Shown here one piece after another: positions 1 to 6,585 of a stretch of 8,344 bases of DNA (positions within the stretch are counted from its first letter, which is position 1; each line of letters starts with the position of its first letter). The stretch lies in the NCBI GenBank assembly GCA_028688235.1, contig JAQTYP010000133.1, forward strand, positions 1 to 8,344, read 5' to 3'. The notes below the pieces were generated by a model that saw only the letters and a program-made list of their open reading frames with translations, made no database searches and was not told the origin of the DNA. Source of the DNA: Methylomonas sp. (lineage in GTDB: Bacteria; Pseudomonadota; Gammaproteobacteria; Methylococcales; Methylomonadaceae). A program made the position numbers and the translations under genes.

Positions 1-1496
1 CCTTTCATATAACAATCGGCTTCGCTGAGCTGATCATATTTGCCGTCGATGAAGGCCTCGCAATCGGCGATAGTTTGTGCCAGCGGCACTCGCGCACCCG
101 ATATACCGGTATGGTCGGCAACGGTGGTGAATGGTTGAGTCAGATAACGCTGTAATCGCCGCGCCCGCTCGACGATAAGCCTATCTTCCGGCGACAACTC
201 CTCGATGCCGAGCATGGCAATGATGTCTTCCAACTCGCGATAACGCGACAGGTGCTCGCGCACTGCGCGCGCCACCTGATAATGACGTTCGCCAAGAATA
301 TGGTGATCCATGATCCGGCTGCCGGAACGCAGTGGATCGATGGCGGGATATATGCCTTTCGCCGCCTGCTGGCGCGACAAAATGACCACGCTGTCGAGGT
401 GGCCGAGAATGGTGGCGACGGCTGGATCGGACATGTCGTCGGCCGGCACATAGACGGCTTGCACTGAGGTGATCGAGCCGGTCCTGGTAGACACTATGCG
501 TTCCTCCAGCGAGGCTACTTCGGACAGCAAGGTCGGTTGATAGCCGACCGTGGCCGGCATCCGTCCCAACAAGCCGGAAATTTCGCTACCGGCTTGCACG
601 AAACGGAAGATGTTGTCCATTAGAAACAGCACTTCGGTATCCAAAGTATCCCTAAGGTATTCGGCATAGGCCAGCGCGGTATAACCGACATGAAAGCGCA
701 CGCCGGGCGATTCGTCCATTTGCCCATAGACCAGCAACGCTTTGGGTAGAACCCCGGCATCGGCCATTTCATGCCAGAGTTCGTGGCCTTCGCGCATGCG
801 TTCGCCGACGCCGGCGTAAACAGATACGCCCTGCATTGCGGAACTGACGGCGTGCATGAACTCCATCATCAACACGGTCTTGCCGACGCCGGCACCGCCA
901 AACAAGCCGGTTTTACCGCCGCGTACAAAGGGGCACAATAAATCGATCACCTTGATACCGGTTTCCAGAATTTGTGAGGCCGGCAAGGTCTCGGATAGCA
1001 GGGGAGGGGCGGATAGAATGTTGCGAAAAGCCGAGGACGGCAGTGGTGGGCCACCATCGAGTGGCTCGCCGAATACGTTCAGCATGCGGCCCAAGCAGGA
1101 CGGGTCGACCGGAACATGTAGAGGACCGCCACGATCGTAAACGGGCATGCCGCGATAGAGTCCGGACACCGAGTGCAAGGCAATCGCCCGAATCAGCGTC
1201 GGTTCCAAGTGCTGAAACACCACCAGCACATATTGCCCATCGCCATTGATCACATCCAGGGCTTGGCCTATCGGAGGAAGATAGTCACAACGGATGTCGA
1301 CCACCGGCCCTTGCGCGGCTTCAATCCGGCCTACCACGGTAGTTTGACGGGACAAACTATCCAGGTTGTTTCGGTGGGTGTCCGGGTATGACCGCTCCCG
1401 AATATCTTCCGATGCCGTCGCTATCGGCCTATTTGTCGCTAAGGTGTTTGATTGATTAGCAACTGTTTCCGGGAGCGGCAATTGAGAAGAATTCAT
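1..1496 (-). CDS. atpD: Alternate (N-type) F1F0 ATPase, F1 subunit beta; 3' end beyond the window
   Basis: Catalytic beta subunit of the F1 headpiece, coupling ATP synthesis or hydrolysis to ion flow through F0 on the cytoplasmic face of the inner membrane. Visible: beta-barrel start VVGRIEAAQGPVVDI (54-68), Walker A GGAGVGKT (200-207), GERMREG with catalytic-type Glu232, Walker B ending at Asp294 before NIFRFVQAGSE, the segment SITSVQAVYVPADD (341-354), GIYPAIDPL (381-389) with the adenine-contacting-type Tyr383, and IEELSPED (431-438) where ordinary beta subunits have DELSEED. Departures such as GERMREGHELW (usually GERTREGNDLY) and MDESPG (usually MNEPPG) fit the alternate N-ATPase branch, whose operons usually begin with this gene; its other subunits should lie beyond the left edge. 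498 codons are present, so only the last few residues are missing. Odd: about 50 polar residues precede the barrel. ATG 1496 is chosen because GGAG lies 6 bases upstream; an in-frame ATG at 1508 lacks a good site and TAG (1518-1520) closes the frame. Ion specificity cannot be read from beta. Confidence 0.93.
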   Translation of the reverse strand, partial: MNSSQLPLPETVANQSNTLATNRPIATASEDIRERSYPDTHRNNLDSLSRQTTVVGRIEAAQGPVVDIRCDYLPPIGQALDVINGDGQYVLVVFQHLEPTLIRAIALHSVSGLYRGMPVYDRGGPLHVPVDPSCLGRMLNVFGEPLDGGPPLPSSAFRNILSAPPLLSETLPASQILETGIKVIDLLCPFVRGGKTGLFGGAGVGKTVLMMEFMHAVSSAMQGVSVYAGVGERMREGHELWHEMADAGVLPKALLVYGQMDESPGVRFHVGYTALAYAEYLRDTLDTEVLFLMDNIFRFVQAGSEISGLLGRMPATVGYQPTLLSEVASLEERIVSTRTGSITSVQAVYVPADDMSDPAVATILGHLDSVVILSRQQAAKGIYPAIDPLRSGSRIMDHHILGERHYQVARAVREHLSRYRELEDIIAMLGIEELSPEDRLIVERARRLQRYLTQPFTTVADHTGISGARVPLAQTIADCEAFIDGKYDQLSEADCYMK

Positions 1497-1502
1497 AACC
1501 CG

Positions 1503-1506
1503 CTCC
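1503..1506 (-). promoter_or_regulatory. Ribosome binding site deciding the atpD start
   Basis: GGAG on the minus strand with a 6-base spacer to the ATG at 1496. It overlaps the alternative in-frame ATG at 1508, which has no comparable site, and so favours the downstream start. Confidence 0.55.
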
Positions 1507-1612
1507 ATAGGGGAGGCCTAACGAGCCAATTTTGTTTTGGTTTCATGGGTGCGAGTCCTGACTTAAACAGCGCGGCTTTTTTAGGGAGGATAGCCGAAAC
1601 GTGAGAATTTTT

Positions 1613-1834
1613 TCAGTTGTTCGCCCATTCTCGCGGTTCCGCCGGCCGTCCCATGCATAAACGCAGATACATTCGGACCGCGGCGATGCCGTTGATTATG
1701 AATGATGCGGGAATCGGCACGGCAAACCAGGAATGCTGGTTACTGGCGTGCGCCAACAATAAGTCTTCACCGCGAAACGCCGGGCCAATCGGGAAGTCGA
1801 CTAGCCCGAGAAAACTCAAAAATAAAGCCAGCAA
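1613..1834 (-). pseudogene. Probable remnant: C-terminal part of a NuoL/DabB-like proton-conducting membrane subunit
   Basis: The 73-codon frame begins at a TTG directly after an in-frame TGA and has no visible ribosome site. Its product has a hydrophobic start (LALFLSFLGL), then VDFPIGPAFRGEDLLLAH, a short gap, and a second hydrophobic stretch NGIAAVRMYLRLCMGRP. From memory this pattern (a G-F-P-type turn, GEDLLLH, about 20 residues, then NAI.L.RLY.RLF.G) resembles the late transmembrane helices of the NuoL/MrpD-like family that includes DabB, partner of the inorganic-carbon-uptake protein DabA. Only a fraction of such a protein (usually 500 or more residues) is present, and the frame just upstream (1835-2020) shows no continuing similarity, so a decayed or truncated gene is the best reading. 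A small intact membrane protein or a chance frame is possible. Confidence 0.45.
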
Positions 1835-1938
1835 TCAGCCCGGTTGGGTTGAAGCACTTCCGCCAAAATTTCGAATTACGAGGTTATACATTGCCGATTG
1901 CGTCCCCGGTGGTGTCTGTCTGCCGGACACGCAGGCAC

Positions 1939-2139
1939 TTATTCCGGCCTCAGTAATTGTGCCGGTTTTAAATGCTCCGGCGCGTCGTCGCCGATCGCAA
2001 ACGGCGCCTTGCCGTCCCATTGCACCACGTATTGACCCAGCCGGCGCTTGCGCTCCAGGGTTTTGCTGACGGCTAATTGCAGGCTATCCAGTATGGCTTG
2101 AGTGTCGGGGCTGAGGGTGGATTTAACTTGTTCGCTCAT
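1939..2139 (-). CDS. Small 66-residue protein overlapping the zeta-like kinase; putative antitoxin or partner
   Basis: The ATG at 2139 overlaps the kinase stop in an ATGA arrangement, so translation is almost certainly coupled to the kinase. The product is soluble and charged. An N-terminal helix-forming part (LSPDTQAILDSLQLAVSKTL, residues 9-28) is followed by a basic cluster ERKRRLGQY (29-37) and an acidic, proline-containing tail (WDGKAPFAIGDDAPEHL, 41-57). There is no membrane segment and no known DNA-binding motif that I can see. From memory, similar short proteins recur downstream of zeta-like kinases, but I cannot name a family. By position it may be an antitoxin or kinase cofactor. 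It does not resemble the epsilon antitoxin of epsilon-zeta systems, and here it follows rather than precedes the kinase. The same frame is open to an ATG at 2205, but that extension lies inside the kinase gene and lacks the coupled start. Confidence 0.72.
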   Translation of the reverse strand: MSEQVKSTLSPDTQAILDSLQLAVSKTLERKRRLGQYVVQWDGKAPFAIGDDAPEHLKPAQLLRPE

Positions 2140-2708
2140 GGTTGGGCCTGCTGCTGTAACAAGGTGAAAACCTCGGGATTGACGACTTCGCGGCTCATGC
2201 CGCATTGCTGGAAAACCAGTTCCGGGACGCCGGCGCTGTTCATGAAACAGCGGGATTGATCGGTTTTCGGCGCGAAAAGATTCAACAAATTGTACAGGCT
2301 ACGCGGAAAACGCCGTGCCACATCGGCATCGGGAATGTTGTGGCCCCCGTGGGCGACGCGTTCCGCTACCCGCAAGCGCGACATTTCGGCGTTCGGCAAG
2401 GCCAGATAAACCAACTCCACCCGCCAACCAGCGGCTTGCAAGCGGCCGATCAGTTTCAGATAACCGCGACCGGCCAGCGTGGTTTCGAAGGCGAAATCCT
2501 GGCGCGCGGCGATGCAGTCTTCGATTTCGTGCAGGAACAAACGGCTGGCGGCCGCCAAGTGTTGTTCCGGCGCCAGCGGCGACAGGCCGGCGGCAATCAA
2601 ATCGGCGTTGACGAAACGCCGGCAACCCGCCACTGAAGGCAGGTATTCCAATGCGAAGGTGGTTTTGCCCGCGCCGTTGGGTCCGGCGATTATCCAGCAG
2701 GTGGGCAT
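2136..2708 (-). CDS. Zeta-toxin-like P-loop kinase
   Basis: A 190-residue soluble protein of the zeta toxin/AAA_33-type kinase group. Visible: Walker A GPNGAGKT at residues 9-16 (Lys15), NADLIAAGLSPL (34-45) whose Asp36 sits where zeta toxins carry the catalytic aspartate, FETTLAGR (74-81) with Glu75, an arginine-rich lid region SRLRVAERVAHGGHNIP (110-126), and RRFPRSLYNL (132-141). Characterised zeta toxins phosphorylate UDP-N-acetylglucosamine and block cell-wall synthesis; the substrate here is unknown. The protein is shorter than PezT-type toxins (about 250 residues) and has no antitoxin domain, so toxicity is not assured; a housekeeping or phage-linked kinase role is possible. The upstream ribosome site is weak (AAAGA). 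It lies 67 bases after the HD-HSP90 gene, and its TGA overlaps the start of the 66-residue partner. Its composition is GC-rich like the chromosome, unlike the AT-rich neighbour upstream. Confidence 0.85.
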   Translation of the reverse strand: MPTCWIIAGPNGAGKTTFALEYLPSVAGCRRFVNADLIAAGLSPLAPEQHLAAASRLFLHEIEDCIAARQDFAFETTLAGRGYLKLIGRLQAAGWRVELVYLALPNAEMSRLRVAERVAHGGHNIPDADVARRFPRSLYNLLNLFAPKTDQSRCFMNSAGVPELVFQQCGMSREVVNPEVFTLLQQQAQP

Positions 2709-2775
2709 TGTTCTTTATCAGTCATCCGGTATATGCTTCGATTAAATTCTTTTCTGGTATCCATAAAAACATTTG

Positions 2776-5700
2776 TTAATTGACTGGATATTTTGAGCTT
2801 AACCAATCTTTGAAATGAGTTTCTGTTATTTCAATAATACCTTTGTCTTTTAACCATATTTTATAAGGTGGTTTTAGTTGCGGTTCTTGATATTTTGACC
2901 AATTGATTGCGAAATATTTATGAGCGGAAATTTTCATCCATCGATCCGGTGTGTCGAGATTTATAGCCTGATTTTTTGAGCAAATTGAGTCAACTATACA
3001 ACGGACAAAAGTATTTGCAAATTCAGAAAGCGGGTCATTACAAGACGCTTTCAGGCATTCTTTAACTAAAGCATGGACATAATTCGCTGTTTTTACAGGT
3101 GCTTGAGCGGTAATTAGATCATTCAATATGCCTTGATAAGGTAATGTTTGAATATACATCATCTCGCCAGTAATTGCTCTTGATGCTGCCATTAGCTGGT
3201 CATTATCGGGTCGAATAACATTCAATACAAGCTGATCATTATCTAGTGATATACAACAGCATGAAAGGACAAAAATGTTAATCTGAGATTGTAAAGTAGG
3301 ATTATCGACGCCCCTCTTTTCCCATTCTATAATAGATGGAGGAAACTCAATTTTCTGATTATCCGTGGTTTTGAAACGCCAATTTTCATGATCATCTGAT
3401 AGTGTCAATGCGGGAACTTCCGAAATCTTTATCCAGTCTGTTTTTTCCTCAATACACAAAGGGATAGATACATTTTTCCAAAGAGAATTCAACGGAATGT
3501 AAACAATCTCGCCATCGTGAACAACTAGAAGTCTCCAGAATGTTTCGCTAGACAAACCTTTTGGAAAATACTCATTTATTAATTTTAACCAAATCCTTCC
3601 AGCTGACTTATGCACAATAGTGTTTAGCGCCTTCCATTTTTGGAGGCGGTGAATGCCTCCAATTTGATCCACTGGTTCCCTGGCTGGTGTAATCTCCGGT
3701 TTTAAATTTCCCCTGACATCCAATGAATAAGGATTGCACTCGATATGAGTTGGCCTGTGACCTAAATGCATCTGAACTTCTAAATCATGCTGCCATTGCG
3801 GTCTGCCTGCGGTTCCGCAAAGTAAAATACCATCAATAGAAATTTGGGACTGTTCCTTGTAGCCAAGCTCGAAAGTTTTATTTTTATACACTAGCGACAA
3901 ATATTCTCTATTGTGTTTGGGTGAAAATTGCCAAGCAACTATTTGATTTTGTAGTGCAGGAAGTTCCTCGGCGTCAATTAAAAACGATTCGTGAATATAA
4001 CCGGTTAAACAATTGTAAAGTTCGTTAAAGTCTTGTTTTATAGTAATATACGAGTCGTTAGGTATGCCCGCTTTTTTCATTAAGGTGGGAACATAAGATG
4101 GAGTGGTTGGAATTTCGACACCCCCCTTTAATTCTTCCACTTCACATTTGCCATATATTGGAAATTCAGTGCCAATGGCAAAATGCTTCAATACCGTTAT
4201 CAACTTAACATTGTCGGTCCATCTATCTAGGAAAGACGGTTTTTTTCTGGAAGTGATTGTTACTGTTGTGCCAATTTCTTGGGCATCCGAACCTTCTTTA
4301 ATGACAATCAAACCACCCAGTCCATTGATTTCAACAACTAGTGGTTTGCCATGTTTTTTTCCTAACCCATAGTCGCGGCGGGTTTCAATTCTGATTCGAT
4401 CACCCAGCATAAAACAGGACATAAAGCCGATGCCAAACTGGGAGCAAGGGTCAAAATCAATGCCTTTTTTCCTAAAAGCCACCCGTTCTCGTTCAAAATC
4501 AGGTGAACGGTAAAAACTGCGTCCGGCTTTGGTAAAGAAACGTGTGACAATATTTTCATCCATACCGGCGCCGTTATCTTTGCATTGGACGATTTCATAC
4601 CCGTTATCATCCTGTGTGTGTAAAAAATCTATCCGCCCTTTGTTCCAATCTGTATCAGCAGAGGAAAATAGGGCTTTTCTGTAACGGAGTGCATCCAATG
4701 AGTTTTGCAACAATTCTCTGATGCAAATATAAGGTCGGTTATAGAGTTTATCGGTCATCAATAATTTGATGATTTCATTGCGGGACAAACTGATTTCAAG
4801 ATCATGACAGATGTAGCTGTTGTTTTTAGGTTTTATCCTTGTGCGGTCAACGCTGGAGGGTAGAGGGAGTTTGTAGCGTTGGAATTCCGCCGGAAATGCT
4901 CGGCATAGGTTTTGGCATTCGCTGAGTTCTTTATCAACCCAATCCATAAATTTCAAAGACGCAGCTTGATAAGCAGGATGAGTGTATTCGGCGGTGTAAC
5001 GAACCTTATTTTCATTAATTTCCCAGCCAGTGATTGCCCGATGTTTTTCCCATTCACGTAAGCTAATGCTAGACGAAAAATGGATGGTTCGAAACAACAC
5101 ATCCGGAGTCCGGTCTGCATCAAAATCTAAAATATCTGCTAGACGTAATACGATGGCAATAAAGGGTTCGTTTATTTTGCTTAAGCCAACTTGGTAGTCG
5201 TATAAGTATCCATGATCAGGTGTCAATTCATGAGTGTGAGAATAATGCGACTCACATAATTTGGCTAAGATACTGGATAAGTTAATGCCATATATTTGTA
5301 ATCGTTTGTCTTCAGAAAATGTGTTAATAACATAGTCGTATGATCTCTTCCCATGAGTTTCACGGAGATAATCCGTTAACATGGCGGCTTCAAATTCAGA
5401 TAATAATCCCGCTAAACGAGTTCTTTCATCTTTTGTTATTTCAGTATTTTGTAATTGCTCTCGGATCTCTTTTTGGTTGGGGTAATCAACATACCAATTT
5501 TCGCGAAAAAGTTGAAATTTTGGATTGGAAGATAAGTTGCTGTATTCCTCTACATCCATTACCATTCCCTGGTCATGATAGTAAGCAGTTAAAATTAAGA
5601 GACAAAGCTCAATGGCATTCAATTGGTGAATTGTTTCGCCTAAAACCATTGCCATAATTTCAACAACACGCAGAAAGTGGCTTTCATCATGTAATGTGTA

Positions 5701-5865
5701 TTGGGGAGAGGCTGTTGGCATTGCCTTCATTCTATCTGCGGCTTCTTCGCAAATAGTAGGTAATATTTCAATAAGCGATTTTGCATTTTCATCATTTAAT
5801 GATTGAAGTTGCTTCCATAAGACAGTTTCTTCAATTCTTTTGATGTTGATTACTTTGTTTGACAT
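2776..5865 (-). CDS. HD phosphohydrolase-type domain fused to an HSP90-like GHKL ATPase (1029 aa)
   Basis: A large soluble protein with three parts. Residues about 30-330 look like an HD domain: LHDESHFLRV (His59, Asp60, His63), YYHDQG (His97-Asp98), ESHYSHTHEL (His207, His210, His212) and RLADILDFDADR (Asp244), a set able to bind one or two metals. Residues about 350-560 form an HSP90-type GHKL ATPase: N-box RELLQNSLDALRYR (383-396; Glu384, Asn388), KDNGAGMD (429-436; Asp430) and QFGIGFMSCF (476-485), matching ELISNASDA, DTGIGM and GVGFYSAF of HSP90. At 715-730, LDVRGNLKPEITPARE resembles the middle-domain catalytic loop LPLNVSRE, with Arg729 as the likely catalytic arginine. The part after about 740 is unassigned; it has CCC at 869-871 and a DNDQL repeat at 875 and 887. 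All key residues are present, so both activities look intact. The gene is much AT-richer than its neighbours, suggesting transfer. It starts 27 bases after the nuclease-like gene. A role in conflict or defence is inferred; it is too divergent to be the chaperone HtpG. Confidence 0.88.
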   Translation of the reverse strand: MSNKVINIKRIEETVLWKQLQSLNDENAKSLIEILPTICEEAADRMKAMPTASPQYTLHDESHFLRVVEIMAMVLGETIHQLNAIELCLLILTAYYHDQGMVMDVEEYSNLSSNPKFQLFRENWYVDYPNQKEIREQLQNTEITKDERTRLAGLLSEFEAAMLTDYLRETHGKRSYDYVINTFSEDKRLQIYGINLSSILAKLCESHYSHTHELTPDHGYLYDYQVGLSKINEPFIAIVLRLADILDFDADRTPDVLFRTIHFSSSISLREWEKHRAITGWEINENKVRYTAEYTHPAYQAASLKFMDWVDKELSECQNLCRAFPAEFQRYKLPLPSSVDRTRIKPKNNSYICHDLEISLSRNEIIKLLMTDKLYNRPYICIRELLQNSLDALRYRKALFSSADTDWNKGRIDFLHTQDDNGYEIVQCKDNGAGMDENIVTRFFTKAGRSFYRSPDFERERVAFRKKGIDFDPCSQFGIGFMSCFMLGDRIRIETRRDYGLGKKHGKPLVVEINGLGGLIVIKEGSDAQEIGTTVTITSRKKPSFLDRWTDNVKLITVLKHFAIGTEFPIYGKCEVEELKGGVEIPTTPSYVPTLMKKAGIPNDSYITIKQDFNELYNCLTGYIHESFLIDAEELPALQNQIVAWQFSPKHNREYLSLVYKNKTFELGYKEQSQISIDGILLCGTAGRPQWQHDLEVQMHLGHRPTHIECNPYSLDVRGNLKPEITPAREPVDQIGGIHRLQKWKALNTIVHKSAGRIWLKLINEYFPKGLSSETFWRLLVVHDGEIVYIPLNSLWKNVSIPLCIEEKTDWIKISEVPALTLSDDHENWRFKTTDNQKIEFPPSIIEWEKRGVDNPTLQSQINIFVLSCCCISLDNDQLVLNVIRPDNDQLMAASRAITGEMMYIQTLPYQGILNDLITAQAPVKTANYVHALVKECLKASCNDPLSEFANTFVRCIVDSICSKNQAINLDTPDRWMKISAHKYFAINWSKYQEPQLKPPYKIWLKDKGIIEITETHFKDWLSSKYPVN

Positions 5866-5892
5866 ATTTGGATTTTCTTGGAGCCGAGCAGT

Positions 5893-6255
5893 TCAAAGGC
5901 GAAAATAGGCCTGGTCGATGGCTTGGGCGAATTCGGCGTCGGACACGTCCTGTTTCTTGCATTCCACCAGAATGTGCGGTTCCAGACATTCGTCATCGTT
6001 GTAAACGACGATGTCGGCTTCCTTTTTGTCCGAACCCATTTTGACCGGTACGAAATTTTGTACCCGATGTTTTGGATAGCCGTATTGGAGAATCAGGCGG
6101 CAATAGGTTTCGGCCTGGACTTGTTCTTCCGGGTTGGTGAATAGCCGGCTTTTCTTTTGTTCGAGGTATTCGATGCGTTTGTTGTCGTCGGACAGCTTGA
6201 TCAAGCCTTTTGCAACGCCCTGTTGTATGTAGTCGATGACTTGATGGTCTGTCAT
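5893..6255 (-). CDS. Short HsdR N-terminal-like PD-(D/E)xK nuclease domain protein, probably C-terminally truncated
   Basis: Resembles the HsdR N-terminal domain family (HSDR_N_2), the nuclease domain of type I restriction R subunits that also occurs as stand-alone proteins. With numbering from Met 6276 (used throughout this entry): PEEQVQAETYCRLILQYGYP (49-68), then ADIVVYNDD (87-95) with Asp88, and HILVECKKQD (101-110) with the Glu105-x-Lys107 catalytic pair. The core is therefore complete through the active site, but the protein stops at AIDQAYFRL, just where relatives continue with another helix and strand. The stop lies within about 20 bases of the shift to AT-rich DNA, suggesting that insertion of the downstream gene cut off the C-terminus. 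ATG 6255 is preferred (120 residues) because AAGG lies 6 bases upstream; ATG 6276, seven codons earlier, has no ribosome site. It is the first gene of the minus-strand block. It may be an inactive remnant or a minimal nuclease acting with the next gene. Confidence 0.8.
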   Translation of the reverse strand: MTDHQVIDYIQQGVAKGLIKLSDDNKRIEYLEQKKSRLFTNPEEQVQAETYCRLILQYGYPKHRVQNFVPVKMGSDKKEADIVVYNDDECLEPHILVECKKQDVSDAEFAQAIDQAYFRL

Positions 6256-6261
6256 GTAATG

Positions 6262-6265
6262 CCTT
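6262..6265 (-). promoter_or_regulatory. Ribosome binding site for the HsdR_N-like gene
   Basis: AAGG on the minus strand, 6 bases from the ATG at 6255. It decides between this start and the ATG at 6276, which is preceded by the sequence GAATTTAG with no Shine-Dalgarno match. Confidence 0.5.
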
Positions 6266-6297
6266 GTTTGGTTCATCTAAATTCTGAAGGAGCTAGG

Positions 6298-6306
6298 ATT
6301 TTACCA
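6298..6306 (-). promoter_or_regulatory. Candidate extended -10 promoter for the minus-strand island genes
   Basis: The minus strand reads TGGTAAAAT: a TGn extension followed by TAAAAT, five of six matches to TATAAT. It lies about 43 bases upstream of the preferred ATG at 6255, leaving a leader of roughly 35 bases. No good -35 is visible at 17 bases, as is common for extended -10 promoters. It would drive the nuclease-like gene and, through short gaps, the HD-HSP90 gene. Confidence 0.33.
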
Positions 6307-6432
6307 AAATGGCCCATCCATACGCCCATCTGCTTTAAAGACTGCCAAATGCTCCGCCGGCAAAATCGATCGTTTACGGTTGCGCAATATTCGATAATAT
6401 CAAGTTCAATTGAGCTGCGACCGGCTTAAATC

Positions 6433-6449
6433 AACCAGCTTGCTTGGTT
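6433..6449. repeat. Short inverted repeat upstream of the SulP gene
   Basis: AACCA (6433-6437) and TGGTT (6445-6449) are perfect 5-base arms around a 7-base loop. The left arm is part of a 10-base direct repeat, AAATCAACCA, that recurs at 6463-6472. This could be an operator, but arms this short arise often by chance. Confidence 0.25.
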
Positions 6450-6518
6450 CAATAACACGCGCAAATCAACCAAATTGACCGAAATAAACTCCAAATCTGC
6501 TCGCCAGCCTCGGTAATC

Positions 6519-6545
6519 TTGACCTGAAAAGGACTGGCATACTTT
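6519..6545 (+). promoter_or_regulatory. Weak candidate promoter for the SulP gene
   Basis: TTGACC (6519-6524) is a good -35 match, followed after 15 bases by TACTTT (6540-6545), a moderate -10. The spacer is shorter than the ideal 17. A second TTGACC lies at 6475-6480 without a good -10 partner. The ATG at 6586 is about 40 bases downstream. Confidence 0.25.
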
Positions 6546-6585
6546 TCGCTCTATTAAGGTTTTTCCTTTGCTTGAGAGAAAAACC

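Larger units (their letters stand above)
1497..1938. other. Region without an intact gene between atpD and the kinase partner gene
   Basis: This 442-base stretch holds the atpD leader and the putative gene remnant at 1613-1834. I saw no tRNA, no strong Rho-independent terminator after the small gene that stops at 1939, and no convincing -35/-10 pair for atpD. Weak hairpins exist (for example GTGTC/GACAC around 1912-1930), but none is followed by a T run in the right orientation. Plus-strand frames across it (for example 1617-2069) show no recognisable protein. Confidence 0.6.
6256..6585. other. Divergent intergenic region between the nuclease-like gene and the SulP gene
   Basis: About 330 bases separate two genes that are transcribed away from each other, so promoters for both should lie here. 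It contains a candidate extended -10 for the leftward gene, a poor -35/-10 pair for the rightward gene, and small repeats (AAATCAACCA at 6428-6437 and 6463-6472, and a short inverted repeat at 6433-6449). I found no tRNA and no convincing extra reading frame. Confidence 0.6.

Noticed and set aside
140..451. 103-codon minus-strand frame and overlapping plus-strand frames in 1-1400
   Set aside because: All lie within the F1 beta coding sequence, which reads through uninterrupted in its own frame.
1506..1508. Alternative in-frame ATG for the beta subunit, four codons upstream
   Set aside because: No Shine-Dalgarno match upstream of it; the GGAG overlapping it is well placed for the ATG at 1496.
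1552..1582. GC-rich segment followed by a T run (GCGCGGCTTTTTT) as a terminator
   Set aside because: There is no inverted repeat that would form a stem before the T run.
1617..2069. 150-codon plus-strand open frame
   Set aside because: Low-complexity Pro/Arg/Ala product with no recognisable motif; it overlaps the remnant and the kinase partner on the opposite strand.
2205..2636. 143-codon plus-strand open frame
   Set aside because: Antisense shadow of the zeta-like kinase, which has the clear conserved motifs.
2776..5865. Identity of the large gene as the housekeeping chaperone HtpG
   Set aside because: The GHKL motifs are divergent, an HD domain precedes them, and the protein is about 400 residues longer than HtpG.
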